Below, piece after piece: positions 8,005 through 16,651 of a stretch of 36,386 nucleotides of DNA. Location: positions 1-36,386 of the forward strand of contig DEUM01000051.1 in the NCBI GenBank assembly GCA_002362575.1, read 5' to 3'. The position numbers were made by a program, and so were the translations under genes. The stretch's first letter is position 1. Each line of letters opens with the position of its first letter. Origin of the DNA: Lachnoclostridium sp. UBA3262 (lineage in GTDB: Bacteria > Bacillota > Clostridia > Lachnospirales > Lachnospiraceae). The notes under the pieces were generated by a model, which saw only the letters and a program-made list of their open reading frames with translations, was not told the DNA's origin and did no database searches.

Positions 8005-9672
8005 TTAAAGTTTAAAATAGGCAACCGATTCTTTTAATTCTTCCGATATGCTATTAGTATCCGTTGTCTGGGAATTTATCATTTCCATATTTTCCCGCAA
8101 CTCTTTTATGGAATCTGTCGTTTCCTGACAACTTGCAGCATTTTCCTCCGACACAGCAGACAAGCTGTGTACTTCCTCAAGCACCTTTTCCTTATCCTGA
8201 TTTAGAGCGTCTATCTCCTTTGATATATTATGAATGGTATCCACAGTAATATAGATTTTATCGTTGACCTTATCAAAACTGTCACTTACCGTAGCCAGTG
8301 CATTTCCTTCTGAATCCACTACTTTTTTAATCTGATTTGCAAGCTGCACATTGTTTTGAGATTTGTCTATGATTTCATCTATAATGGTTTGAATTTCTTT
8401 TGCTGATCTGTCGGATTCCCCAGCCAAATTCTGTATAGAGGTGGCAACGACCGAGAAACCGGCTCCTGCTTCCCCTGCTCTTGCAGCTTCAATGGAAGCA
8501 TTCAAGGCCAACAGGCTGGTCTGACTCGCGATGTTTGTAATTGCATCCGCCGCCTTTCTAATATGTTCAATTGATTCATTTGCCTCATCAATCCCCATTA
8601 CAACATTTTCAGATATTGTAACTGTATTTTTATTGGCATCAATTAAAAGAGATAAATTATCCTTTGCCTCACTACTAATCATCTCAATTTCCTGCGCCTC
8701 TTTTTCTGCTGCCACCGCACTTTTATCAATAGAAAGTATACTCTCCTCCACATTCTGAATGGCTTCTGCCGTGCTCTGAACCGATTCTTCAATATTCACA
8801 GAACCTTTCGACAACTCATTTACGGCATCCACAATACCTTCCGTTGCTCCATTAGAAGTCTGAATACCACTATGAATCATTTTCACATTCTGATTCAGCC
8901 TTGCTGTCTTGTCATCCACTTCCGAAATAATGTTTTTTAGATTGCTCTGAAGACTTTCCGCAGAATCTATCAGCAGCGAAATTTCCTTAATAGATGATGC
9001 ATCGGCTACGTCAATCCCTAAACTACCGCTTGACAGCAAATGCGTATAATCGGCTATCCCGATAATCGGTTTTCTTATTTTAAATCCGACAGCTACGATT
9101 GCTGCCGCACAAATCACCGCCACGCATATGAACACAAGCACTATAGTCTTTGTATTGGCTGCAATATTGTTTCCTACAATTGATTCCGGAATCCCGGCAA
9201 ATGCCATGCCAACAACCTCATCGGAACTGCTACAAACAGGGATATAACAAACATAATATTTGTTGCCCCCAATTACAGTCCCAGACGCAAAATACTCCTT
9301 CCCCTCTTTGACCGTCTCCCAAATCCCCTCTGCAGACTTTGTCCCAATATTACGTTCTCCGTCTTCTTTATAAATGGATGTGACAAATCTTACATCCTTA
9401 AGAAACAAGGTAAGCTCAATATCCTGATTTGTATAACTGTCAATAAAACCCAAACTGGCATCATCTACCGCCAGGATATTTTCATCAATATCCCACTCAA
9501 AATATTCTCTGACTGCTGTAGATGCCGCCTGCAAACGTAAATATACATCTTCTTCCAAATTGCTTTTCATTTTATGAATCGCTACTAGAGAAATCGTAGC
9601 GGATGCTACAAATAATGGAATCAGTCCAATTAACATACTAGTCACTAAAAAAGGTAATTTTTTCTTTTTCAT
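8005..9672 (-). CDS. Methyl-accepting chemotaxis protein
   Basis: A 555-residue chemoreceptor; the start at 9672 has GGAGGAAG in front, and the longer frame has no such site. It has a signal-anchor helix (about 7-30), an external Cache-like sensor (about 35-180, with GGNKYYVCYIPV and VGMAFAGIP), a second membrane helix (about 185-207), a HAMP region and a long coiled-coil signalling domain. The tip motif SLLALNASIEAARAGEAGAGF is the CheA/CheW-binding hairpin. I see no C-terminal CheR-binding pentapeptide. No che or flagellar genes are in the window, so it is an orphan receptor. A weak promoter-like TGTACA-17 bp-TATAGT lies upstream. It converges on the GGDEF gene with no terminator between them. 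Confidence 0.9.
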   Translation of the reverse strand: MKKKKLPFLVTSMLIGLIPLFVASATISLVAIHKMKSNLEEDVYLRLQAASTAVREYFEWDIDENILAVDDASLGFIDSYTNQDIELTLFLKDVRFVTSIYKEDGERNIGTKSAEGIWETVKEGKEYFASGTVIGGNKYYVCYIPVCSSSDEVVGMAFAGIPESIVGNNIAANTKTIVLVFICVAVICAAAIVAVGFKIRKPIIGIADYTHLLSSGSLGIDVADASSIKEISLLIDSAESLQSNLKNIISEVDDKTARLNQNVKMIHSGIQTSNGATEGIVDAVNELSKGSVNIEESVQSTAEAIQNVEESILSIDKSAVAAEKEAQEIEMISSEAKDNLSLLIDANKNTVTISENVVMGIDEANESIEHIRKAADAITNIASQTSLLALNASIEAARAGEAGAGFSVVATSIQNLAGESDRSAKEIQTIIDEIIDKSQNNVQLANQIKKVVDSEGNALATVSDSFDKVNDKIYITVDTIHNISKEIDALNQDKEKVLEEVHSLSAVSEENAASCQETTDSIKELRENMEMINSQTTDTNSISEELKESVAYFKL

Positions 9673-9816
9673 ATACTTCCTCCAAAAGTATTTTGGGCAT
9701 CTGCCAACATTCAATATGCCTTTTCTACTTTACTATAACATAATCCAAAATGAATGTACAGAAACAAATAATCAGCTTATATTACTGCAAATAAAAGAAA
9801 AACTCTTTTCATAAAC

Positions 9817-10968
9817 TCACTTCTCCTCCAAAAAACGTTTCCCCACTATTTTTCTAAAAAAAGCTTTCATTCTTTTAAAGCTAAATCCGGAATCACAGCG
9901 GGAAATCCGATTTTTTGCCGCCATTTTTTTCGTATAGTCCGCCACTTTGTATGTAGTAATTTTGCCATTTGCTTTCTTATGAGTGATAAGCGGTACAAAT
10001 TTTGCCTTCGATATTACCACTTTTCCATCTGCATTACGTCTCAAATTCACTTTCGCCATGCCGCCATAGAACTGTCTGGCAACCCCAGCGCCCCTCCGGC
10101 TGGTCGAATTGACAAAGTTTCCAAGGGAATAATATACAAGCATTTTTCTCCCGCCTTTTCCCTTCATCCACTTGACCGGCTCAATCACATGTGGGTGCGT
10201 TCCGATAACCAAATCCACTCCTATTTTCAGAAAATACTTCGCCCAGCGCTTTTGGGAAGCATCAATGCCCGTATTGTATTCCGTCCCCCAGTGTGGGCAT
10301 ACCACGATAAAGTCCGCCTTTTTCTTCGCCTTTCTGACATCCCTTGCCACCTTCTTTTTCGTAAGCATGTTCACGGCATACGGCATGGACTCTGGCATAC
10401 GAATCCCATTGGTACCATAGGTATAATTAAGAATTGCCACACAAATTCCCTTTTTCTTTATGTAAGTAATTTTATTCTGTGCTTTCGCACTCTCGTTCAT
10501 TCCGGTCACCTTAATATCCGGATGTTTTTTTCGCCAAAATTTGAGACAGTTTTTTATGCCGGCTACCCCCTTGTCAAGAGAATGGTTAGTGGCATGGAGC
10601 ACAACATTAAATCCCGCCTTTGCAATCGCATCCCCAACCTCATAGCGTCCGTTAAAACTTGGATAGCCGCTGATTCCCAGCTTCGCCCCGCCTAATACTA
10701 CCTCCTGATTTATCATGGCGGCGTCAGCAGACTCTGCCTCATCCTTGATGTGTGTAAACAGAGAATCATAATTGTATTTCCCATTTTTTCTTCTACCGCT
10801 CTCACTGACCGGCTTATGTAACAAATTATCTCCCACCATCATCAGGGAAAATGTATTCGCGTCCGTCTGTATTTCCTTTGCCGAAACGTCCCCGCTCCCT
10901 GCCAAAATACATACAATGGCGAGTACACACACCCATAACCTTCTTTTCCTATAACGTATCTTTTGCAT
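9817..10968 (-). CDS. CapA-family (PgsA-like) secreted protein
   Basis: A 383-residue exported protein of the CapA/PGA_cap metallophosphatase-like family, related to poly-gamma-glutamate capsule protein PgsA/CapA. The start at 10968 follows AGGAGAAAG; the longer frame overlaps the kinase gene and lacks such a site. It has a basic N-terminus, a hydrophobic core and a signal peptidase site near VSA-KE. Motifs are MVGDNLLHKP (metal site), NQEV, LHATNHSLDKG, CPHWGTEY, GTHPHVIEP and YSLGNFVNS, in the family order. It is the last gene of the run that begins with the MNT gene and lies 10 bp after the kinase stop, so it may be a target of that two-component system. No pgsB or pgsC is present, so capsule synthesis is not implied. 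Confidence 0.85.
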   Translation of the reverse strand: MQKIRYRKRRLWVCVLAIVCILAGSGDVSAKEIQTDANTFSLMMVGDNLLHKPVSESGRRKNGKYNYDSLFTHIKDEAESADAAMINQEVVLGGAKLGISGYPSFNGRYEVGDAIAKAGFNVVLHATNHSLDKGVAGIKNCLKFWRKKHPDIKVTGMNESAKAQNKITYIKKKGICVAILNYTYGTNGIRMPESMPYAVNMLTKKKVARDVRKAKKKADFIVVCPHWGTEYNTGIDASQKRWAKYFLKIGVDLVIGTHPHVIEPVKWMKGKGGRKMLVYYSLGNFVNSTSRRGAGVARQFYGGMAKVNLRRNADGKVVISKAKFVPLITHKKANGKITTYKVADYTKKMAAKNRISRCDSGFSFKRMKAFFRKIVGKRFLEEK

Positions 10969-10978
10969 TTTCTTTCTC

Positions 10979-11989
10979 CTATACCGTTGATTTGTAAAAG
11001 CGGATCGTAAACTGTGCTCCGCCCTCTTTATGATTTTCCGCAGACACCGTTCCTTTCTGGCTGACAATAATCATGCGTGCCAGTGCAAGCCCGATTCCCA
11101 CACTTTTTTCTGAGGAATTTTCTCCCTTATAAAAACGCTCAAACAAATGTGGTAAGTCCTTTTTCGAAATTCCCGGGCCGTTGTCCCTCACAACAATTTC
11201 CGTATAAATCGCATTTTCCTGTGCCTTTATCCATATCGTTCCCCCCTCCGGCGTATGCTCCATACAGTTTTTTATAATATTTGACAAGGCTTCTCTCATC
11301 CACGCCCTGTCACCGGTATATGATACCTCTTTCCCGCACTCTACTACTGTAGTCTGACTTCGGATATCAAGCGGTATCTCTAAGGGTTCTATTGCCTCCC
11401 GAATCAACAGGGACACCTGCACTCTTTCTGATTTCAGATTCACCGTTCCGGCATCCAGTTTCGAAATTTTCAAAAGAGACTGAATCAGCCAGTCAATATG
11501 AGCCAGCAGCACATCCAGCTCCATCAAAAGCTGCTTCCTCTTATCTACGGTAAGTTCCTGTGACGATAACCGTGAGACAATCAAATTGATAGAAGTCAAT
11601 GGCGTGCGTATCTGATGTGAAATATCTGCAATAGAATCTGAGAGGTATATCTTGTCCTTTTTCAACATATCTGCCTGATTCTTCAGTCGTAGAATAAGCT
11701 TTGAAACTTCACTTTCCAGAACGGATAATTCCCCCTCCTGCTGAGTATTAATCTGCAATACAGTATATCCGTGCAAAAAGCGGTCAATCTCCTGTGACAT
11801 ATTGTCTATCCTTCTGTATCGGAAAAAAGAAGAAATAAAATGAAGGAGGGCAAACAGCATCCCTGTAATGGCTACCGCTACAAGACTACTCATTCCGCCA
11901 GCCAAACCGCTAAGTATCATGCCAAGCCCCCATACTGCACCATATGTAAGTAATTCTATTTTGATTTCCGGATTTCTGAAATACTTCAT
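10979..11989 (-). CDS. Short sensor histidine kinase, two membrane helices
   Basis: A 336-residue kinase; the start is the ATG at 11989, preceded by GGAGGCAG. Two closely spaced N-terminal helices (about 15-32 and 36-58) leave almost no extracellular loop, the layout of intramembrane-sensing kinases such as BceS/VncS types. HisKA has the motif DISHQIRTPLTS, and the ATPase domain has NCMEHTPEGG, DNGPGIS and GIGLALARMI. It follows its response regulator by 27 bp and precedes capA by 10 bp. With no ABC partner in the window, the Bce-type signal cannot be assumed. Upstream neighbours suggest a link to bile or cell-envelope stress, which is inference. Confidence 0.9.
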   Translation of the reverse strand: MKYFRNPEIKIELLTYGAVWGLGMILSGLAGGMSSLVAVAITGMLFALLHFISSFFRYRRIDNMSQEIDRFLHGYTVLQINTQQEGELSVLESEVSKLILRLKNQADMLKKDKIYLSDSIADISHQIRTPLTSINLIVSRLSSQELTVDKRKQLLMELDVLLAHIDWLIQSLLKISKLDAGTVNLKSERVQVSLLIREAIEPLEIPLDIRSQTTVVECGKEVSYTGDRAWMREALSNIIKNCMEHTPEGGTIWIKAQENAIYTEIVVRDNGPGISKKDLPHLFERFYKGENSSEKSVGIGLALARMIIVSQKGTVSAENHKEGGAQFTIRFYKSTV

Positions 11990-12016
11990 ATCTGCCTCCA
12001 CCGATGACCGATTCGA

Positions 12017-12685
12017 TTACATTACCTTATATCCCATCCCCCGTACTGTCCGGATAATTTCGGGCTGTGCCGGGTTTGCTTCGATTTTCTCACGGAGCCT
12101 CTTTATATAGACCGTCAGCGTATTATCATTGACAAACTCTCCCGCCACATCCCAGATTTCTTCCAGCAGACGTTCCCTCGTCAGAATCATTCCCTTATTG
12201 TTAAAAAGAACGAGAAGGATTCGGTATTCAAGAGCGGACAGGTAGATTTCCTCCCCCGCCTTTGTCACAACCGCCTTTGTCGTATCAATCGACACACCCC
12301 CTGACTCCAGTACGGACTGCACCTTACCGGCACGCCGCAAAACACTATTTATGCGTGATACAAGCTCTCTTGGACGGAACGGTTTACTGATATAATCGTC
12401 TGCCCCCATATCCAGTCCCGACACGACGCTGTATTCATCTCCCGAAGCTGTCAGAAAGATAACTGGAATATCCATATTCTGCTTCACATATGAACAGACC
12501 GCAAACCCATTCCCCTCAGACAGCGATATATCTAGCAGCACTAAGTCGAAAGTTTCCGATTCCAGACGTTTGAGAGCCTCGCTCTGCCCCGAAACTGCTT
12601 CCACTCGGAACCCCTCGCTACTCAAAAACTCTTTTAGATTTTCAACAATCCCTTTATCATCCTCTACTAAAAAAATCTTCGCCAT
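12017..12685 (-). CDS. OmpR-family response regulator
   Basis: A 222-residue regulator. The start at 12685 (MAKIFLVEDD) is preceded by AAGGAGAAAATT. The receiver has the acidic pair in VEDD, the phospho-acceptor in LVLLDISL, and the KPF lysine region at DDYISKPF. The DNA-binding winged helix is clear from LSALEYRILLVLFNNKG through NTLTVYIKRLREKIE and RTVRGMGYKV. It lies 10 bp after the choloylglycine hydrolase gene and 27 bp before its kinase, so hydrolase and two-component genes are very likely co-transcribed. It may regulate its own operon. Confidence 0.92.
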   Translation of the reverse strand: MAKIFLVEDDKGIVENLKEFLSSEGFRVEAVSGQSEALKRLESETFDLVLLDISLSEGNGFAVCSYVKQNMDIPVIFLTASGDEYSVVSGLDMGADDYISKPFRPRELVSRINSVLRRAGKVQSVLESGGVSIDTTKAVVTKAGEEIYLSALEYRILLVLFNNKGMILTRERLLEEIWDVAGEFVNDNTLTVYIKRLREKIEANPAQPEIIRTVRGMGYKVM

Positions 12686-12695
12686 AATTTTCTCC

Positions 12696-13673
12696 TTATC
12701 CATTCTGCCGGTAAATCTGCTCCTCCTTTATCAGAGGAAACCTTATGAGAGAATCGCTATCCAACTCCTCCTTATACATATCCACAGCCGTAATCTGATG
12801 ATTGTCATAAGCAGTGTAATAATAAATGCCTTTGTCTGCATTACAGCAGGAGGAATAAATCGTAATCTCATACTTCCCATCCCCGACTTCGCAGCAGCCC
12901 CTCTGCTGATCAACCGAGCCAAGTATATGAAAAAACTGGCTGACGCTCTCCGCCTCTGAATCTTCAGAAATTGAATTCATTTTCGTAAAAGCGGCCCGGG
13001 CAAAACGGGATGCAGAAGACAAATCCCCCGGAAGCCCGATTGCACCCATCCCGCGGCTGTCTGCGCGCAGGGACAATTTTTCTGAAAAACGGTTTTCCGG
13101 TGATTTCGGGGATAGCTGCATATAATTGTTTAGCCTCGACATCTGCTCATTAAAGGGAGGATTATTCGCCAGAACGCCTACCGGATTATCGTAAATCTGT
13201 ATGCCTTCCTTTACTGCCTCAACGATAATCGCCTTCTCCCTGTCTGCAATCATCCAGTGAAGCTGCGCCGGCGGCAGCTCGTCATTAAAAGGAGTATTCG
13301 TGAGATTGATTTTAGCGAGTAATTTCTCCGCTTCGTTTACCGTAGCACACTGGGAAAGAATCCACGGAATAAATTCAAACGTTGCAACATTTTCTTTGTC
13401 CGGTAACATTTCCCTATACTTCGCATTGCCTACAAAATTCAGTCCAGCCATGCCAAGCCCTTTTTCGTTTACGGCATCGTAATACAAAGGGTAGTTTTCT
13501 GCGACGTGCGCCATCCCGATAACCGCATAATGATTACTTATCTCTCCCATACTGCGAAACCGGAGCAGATAATCGCGGGGCATAACAGTTATGTCCTCCC
13601 CATATGAAAAGTCATAGTCTAGTGTTCTGCCAAAATAGAAATCCTTTGTCTTGTAGGTTACTGCTGTACACAT
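12696..13673 (-). CDS. bsh: Choloylglycine hydrolase (bile salt hydrolase-like)
   Basis: A 325-residue Ntn-hydrolase of the choloylglycine hydrolase/penicillin V acylase family. Removal of Met1 would expose catalytic C2. The rest of the family set is present: R16 and D19 in GRTLDYD, N79 in GLNFVGN, N170/N171 in LANNPPFNEQ, and R223 in SSASRFARAAF. Length and the Asn at position 79 (Tyr in typical penicillin V acylases) favour bile salt hydrolase over penicillin V acylase, but substrate is not proven. It has no signal peptide and so acts in the cytoplasm, cleaving taurine or glycine from bile salts if the call is right. The ribosome-binding site GAGGT overlaps the end of the HEPN gene, five bases upstream, and the response regulator starts 10 bp downstream. 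Confidence 0.85.
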   Translation of the reverse strand: MCTAVTYKTKDFYFGRTLDYDFSYGEDITVMPRDYLLRFRSMGEISNHYAVIGMAHVAENYPLYYDAVNEKGLGMAGLNFVGNAKYREMLPDKENVATFEFIPWILSQCATVNEAEKLLAKINLTNTPFNDELPPAQLHWMIADREKAIIVEAVKEGIQIYDNPVGVLANNPPFNEQMSRLNNYMQLSPKSPENRFSEKLSLRADSRGMGAIGLPGDLSSASRFARAAFTKMNSISEDSEAESVSQFFHILGSVDQQRGCCEVGDGKYEITIYSSCCNADKGIYYYTAYDNHQITAVDMYKEELDSDSLIRFPLIKEEQIYRQNG

Positions 13674-13678
13674 ATTTT

Positions 13679-14083
13679 TTACCTCTCTGCTATTTTCTTT
13701 ATGTAGGTCTCTATTGCATGGTAAAACTCTTGTGCCCGTTCTAGTTGCTCCTTTGCATCTGACTGCGAGACAATAAAAAAGTCTGCGTAGTCCGTATTAT
13801 TTCTTATTTGAAATGCCGCACTAATATATTTTGAATATCTTTTCTCAAATTTTCCTGTCTTTACATATTCTTTTTGAAAATATGATATAACACCACTATG
13901 CTTTGAAAAGTCTCGCCCTTCTGTAATTAGAAGGGCACGCACAGCAGTAAACATGGCATAATAAGAACGTCCAATGGAATCTTTATATAATCCTCTCTCC
14001 AGCAGAACCTTTGCAGAATGTAACCGTTCTTTCGCTGAATCAAGCCGGTATTGAACTAATTTGTTCCAATTCTCAGGTTCCAA
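13679..14083 (-). CDS. HEPN-domain protein of an MNT/HEPN pair
   Basis: A 134-residue helical protein. The best start is TTG at 14083, seven bases after GGAGGGG; the frame stays open upstream, but that part lies inside the MNT gene. HEPN features are the YRLDSAKERLHSA and SIGRSYYAMFTAVRALL helices and the late RNNTDYADF motif, which in this subgroup stands where other HEPN toxins have R-X4-6-H. Paired HEPN proteins are ribonuclease-like toxins or subunits neutralised by their MNT partner through nucleotide transfer. It overlaps the MNT gene by 11 bp, and its stop lies five bases before the bile salt hydrolase start. Loss of the histidine makes RNase activity uncertain. Confidence 0.85.
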   Translation of the reverse strand: MEPENWNKLVQYRLDSAKERLHSAKVLLERGLYKDSIGRSYYAMFTAVRALLITEGRDFSKHSGVISYFQKEYVKTGKFEKRYSKYISAAFQIRNNTDYADFFIVSQSDAKEQLERAQEFYHAIETYIKKIAER

Positions 14084-14414
14084 TTGTAATCCCCTCCCTA
14101 CAAATATTTTTATAATATGGAAGAAGCTTTTTATATGCTTCGTACTCATCATATGGAATAACTGTAGGCGAAACTATTGTCTCATACTCTAATTCCAAAT
14201 CAGAAGACACTTCCCATACTAAATTCAATTTCTTTTGTAATTCATATCTGTCCCCATGAACGATTGCAACAATATCTATATCCGAGTCCCCATTGTAATT
14301 TCCTCTTGCATAAGAACCATACAGTAAAACTTTGACAATATTTTCCCCATATACTGTATGATAGGCTCTATTTATCTTTTCCAGTATGATAGATAATTCA
14401 TTCTGCGTACACAC
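14073..14414 (-). CDS. MNT minimal nucleotidyltransferase
   Basis: A 113-residue nucleotidyltransferase of the MntA type. The start is GTG at 14414, seven bases after GGAGGG; the longer frame begins with TTG and has no such site. The catalytic signature G-S-X10-D-x-D is intact in LLYGSYARGNYNGDSDIDI. A third acidic residue is probably in the LELEYETIV strand. MNT antitoxins modify the HEPN partner with AMP groups and also block it directly. It is the first gene of a run through HEPN, hydrolase, response regulator, kinase and capA, with a good promoter at 14478-14506. Confidence 0.88.
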   Translation of the reverse strand: MCTQNELSIILEKINRAYHTVYGENIVKVLLYGSYARGNYNGDSDIDIVAIVHGDRYELQKKLNLVWEVSSDLELEYETIVSPTVIPYDEYEAYKKLLPYYKNICREGITIGT

Positions 14415-14477
14415 AATATTTCCCTCCTCCCATAACAATAATAATATTCTTACATAACCTACCCCAGATTATACTTG

Positions 14478-14506
14478 ATTATATACTATTTTTAGCCAAA
14501 GGTCAA
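14478..14506 (-). promoter_or_regulatory. Promoter upstream of MNT-HEPN-hydrolase run
   Basis: On the minus strand TTGACC (14506-14501), 17 bp and TATAAT (14483-14478) give a near-consensus housekeeping promoter. Transcription would begin near 14471, leaving about 57 nt before the GTG start. It is the only strong promoter I see before the six-gene run down to 9817. Confidence 0.65.
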
Positions 14507-14529
14507 AAAAGCATTGCAAAACCCAACGC

Positions 14530-14567
14530 TCTCAAAAAATCCGGCTGGCAAAACCGCCAGCCGGATT
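14530..14567 (-). terminator. Rho-independent terminator of blaI-blaR
   Basis: A 12-bp GC-rich stem (14556-14567 with 14538-14549, AATCCGGCTGGC type) with a six-base loop is followed on the minus strand by a run of T residues. It begins three bases after the BlaR stop codon. Confidence 0.9.
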
Positions 14568-14570
14568 CAA

Positions 14571-16637
14571 TCATTGCTCCCTCTTTTTATAGCTGCATAT
14601 AAATTCATGACCTTCACTTATTGTTTCTGAGTAAAAGACGACATAAAATTCTTCCTTTTCCGCATCTATATACATCGCCTGAGGATAATTTTCCGCCTTC
14701 CCAAGAGTAAATGTCTTATCCCGTACCGGATCGACGACAAGAGTAAACTCCTTTGCATCCGTCTCTGCCCTGTAAATCCCCTTGGAACACACGATATAAA
14801 AACAGCCTGACTCGTAACAAACACGCGCCTGCTCTTTGTCTGAAAAACCTTCCTGTACATCTGTCAGCATAAGCTCATTCTTCTTCTCTCCCGTATCCTC
14901 CCTGTAAACTTCAATGGATTTTGACTTATACTTTTTATCATAGGTTATGGCAAAATATTCTCCATCACCCGGCAGGTAAGTTTTCCCCTTCTCTAAATCT
15001 CGTAGCTTTTTTCCCTCCGGGCTGTATATTCCGTGTATACTCGAAAAGTTTGTTATAATCAGGTTTCCATTTTTAAGCACAGTAATCGCTGGCTGGGTAA
15101 CCCCTTTTCCCGATTCATTATCCGGCATCTTCGGCAATGAAATCTCTTTCCACTCATTCGTCTTCATATCAATCTGTATCAGGCAGACTCCCACCGGATA
15201 TAAGGACTCCATACTCTTATCCGTCTCATCACTTCGGTACCGACGGTTATAACTAGTATATCTCTGATATAATTTTCCATCTCTGCCAAAAAATCTCTCC
15301 TGAACATACATCTTCTTTTTGTTCGCATATTTTGCAACATCTTCTGACCACGGCAGCTCTATCTTTTTCGTCGTCTCTCCGTCAAACCTCAGCGCATACG
15401 TTGCCACCTCATAATACACATTTTTCTTTATCTCCGGCGCATCTGCAAAAAAGTACATATTCCCCTCCATGTCCTGCAAATGACCGGATGCCATAGAATG
15501 AAGAATTTTTTTTGAGGTTCCATATAGCGCGCCATCATAGCATGAAAGCGAGCTTTTCTGTTCCACATAATGGGTTTCTTTGTCTGCCCTTCTCGTTATT
15601 CCCGTATTTTCTTCCGTCTCTCCCGGTGAGGAAAATACACTGCACCCACACACGCCAATGACCAGCACAGCTATTACCAGCGTCAATGCTGCCGGTCTCT
15701 TATATGACAATACATTCCGAATCCTCTGTTTCACAATCATCCCCCCAAATGCCGGCGTCTGCTGGAATCTCCTCTCCTCCTTCTGCGCCATCGTCAGAAG
15801 CAGATACGAGTATTCCTTTTTGGCAGCGCCACCTAATTTTTTCATAACCTTCTCATCACAGGACATTTCCATATCCTTCATCATCAGCCAGTATGCTACC
15901 CATACCACCGGATTAAACCAGTTTAAACTGAATATCAAAAATGCCATTGGCTTCACTATGTAGTCCCGACGATGGATATGACACCCCTCATGCTCCATGA
16001 TACAGTCCATATTTGTCCGGCAAATGCCAGGATTTACATAAATATGCGGATGGAGCAGACCGCACACAAGCGAATTTGCCACCGCGTCACTCTTGTATAC
16101 ATTGTTACCTATCGGTATCGCATCGCGCAGACGGCGATGTGCCAAAATCATGTTTACTATCAAGTAAATACATAGTAGAACAAATCCCACGGCCCAGACA
16201 GTCCCGAAAATATCATACAAAGATATCTCTGCCGACATCGCCCGCTCTCCGCCTTCGCGTTGGTTCCACACAAAGGTTTCTGTGGAATCGTCTGCTTTCA
16301 CATCGCTTGCATTATCGGAATACGCTGTCGCCCCCTTGCTCTCCCCCAGCTCCGAAAATCTGTCAATCGGCACAACTTTCTGTCTCATCCACTCTGTCGG
16401 CGTCTCCTGAAGCATGCTTACCGTAGTATTTACATTACTCTCCACCTGCTCTGGCAAAATGCTATAAATCCCCTGTACCGTTACCGGACACAGAATCCGG
16501 ATGAGAACGAGAAACCAGAGCGCATAGGAAAAACTGCGGGGCGCCTTTTTCAACAAAAGCCGCGCTGCCAGCACCAGCACAATAATTCCTGTAACAATAA
16601 TACTGTTTTCAATCATTTTCTCCAGCAAAAAATCCAT
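14571..16637 (-). CDS. BlaR1/MecR1-type M56 metalloprotease with novel tail
   Basis: A 688-residue integral membrane zinc protease. Helices at about 10-30 and 36-55, then 145-165, precede the M56 domain with HEGCH (216-220) as the HExxH zinc site and a downstream glutamate in MEMSCDEK (about 257). A further helix (about 315-332, ending VCGCS) leads outside the cell. In true BlaR1/MecR1 the outer part is a penicillin-binding sensor with an SxxK serine. Here it is about 340 residues with repeated short strand-rich units (for example GVCLIQIDMKTNEWKEI, GNLIITNFSSIHGIYS, SGCFYIVCSKGIYR), more like a beta-propeller. It follows the BlaI-like repressor by 14 bp. The likely role is cleavage of that repressor on an external signal that is probably not a beta-lactam. 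Confidence 0.88.
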   Translation of the reverse strand: MDFLLEKMIENSIIVTGIIVLVLAARLLLKKAPRSFSYALWFLVLIRILCPVTVQGIYSILPEQVESNVNTTVSMLQETPTEWMRQKVVPIDRFSELGESKGATAYSDNASDVKADDSTETFVWNQREGGERAMSAEISLYDIFGTVWAVGFVLLCIYLIVNMILAHRRLRDAIPIGNNVYKSDAVANSLVCGLLHPHIYVNPGICRTNMDCIMEHEGCHIHRRDYIVKPMAFLIFSLNWFNPVVWVAYWLMMKDMEMSCDEKVMKKLGGAAKKEYSYLLLTMAQKEERRFQQTPAFGGMIVKQRIRNVLSYKRPAALTLVIAVLVIGVCGCSVFSSPGETEENTGITRRADKETHYVEQKSSLSCYDGALYGTSKKILHSMASGHLQDMEGNMYFFADAPEIKKNVYYEVATYALRFDGETTKKIELPWSEDVAKYANKKKMYVQERFFGRDGKLYQRYTSYNRRYRSDETDKSMESLYPVGVCLIQIDMKTNEWKEISLPKMPDNESGKGVTQPAITVLKNGNLIITNFSSIHGIYSPEGKKLRDLEKGKTYLPGDGEYFAITYDKKYKSKSIEVYREDTGEKKNELMLTDVQEGFSDKEQARVCYESGCFYIVCSKGIYRAETDAKEFTLVVDPVRDKTFTLGKAENYPQAMYIDAEKEEFYVVFYSETISEGHEFICSYKKREQ

Positions 16638-16651
16638 ATATACCCCTCCGT

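Noticed and set aside
9979..10695. 238-codon plus-strand frame opposite capA
   Set aside because: It is antisense to a well-supported CapA protein with all motifs in order.
12696..13673. Penicillin V acylase as primary name
   Set aside because: The Asn at 79 and the overall length and motif pattern fit the Gram-positive bile salt hydrolase group better, although acylase activity is not excluded.
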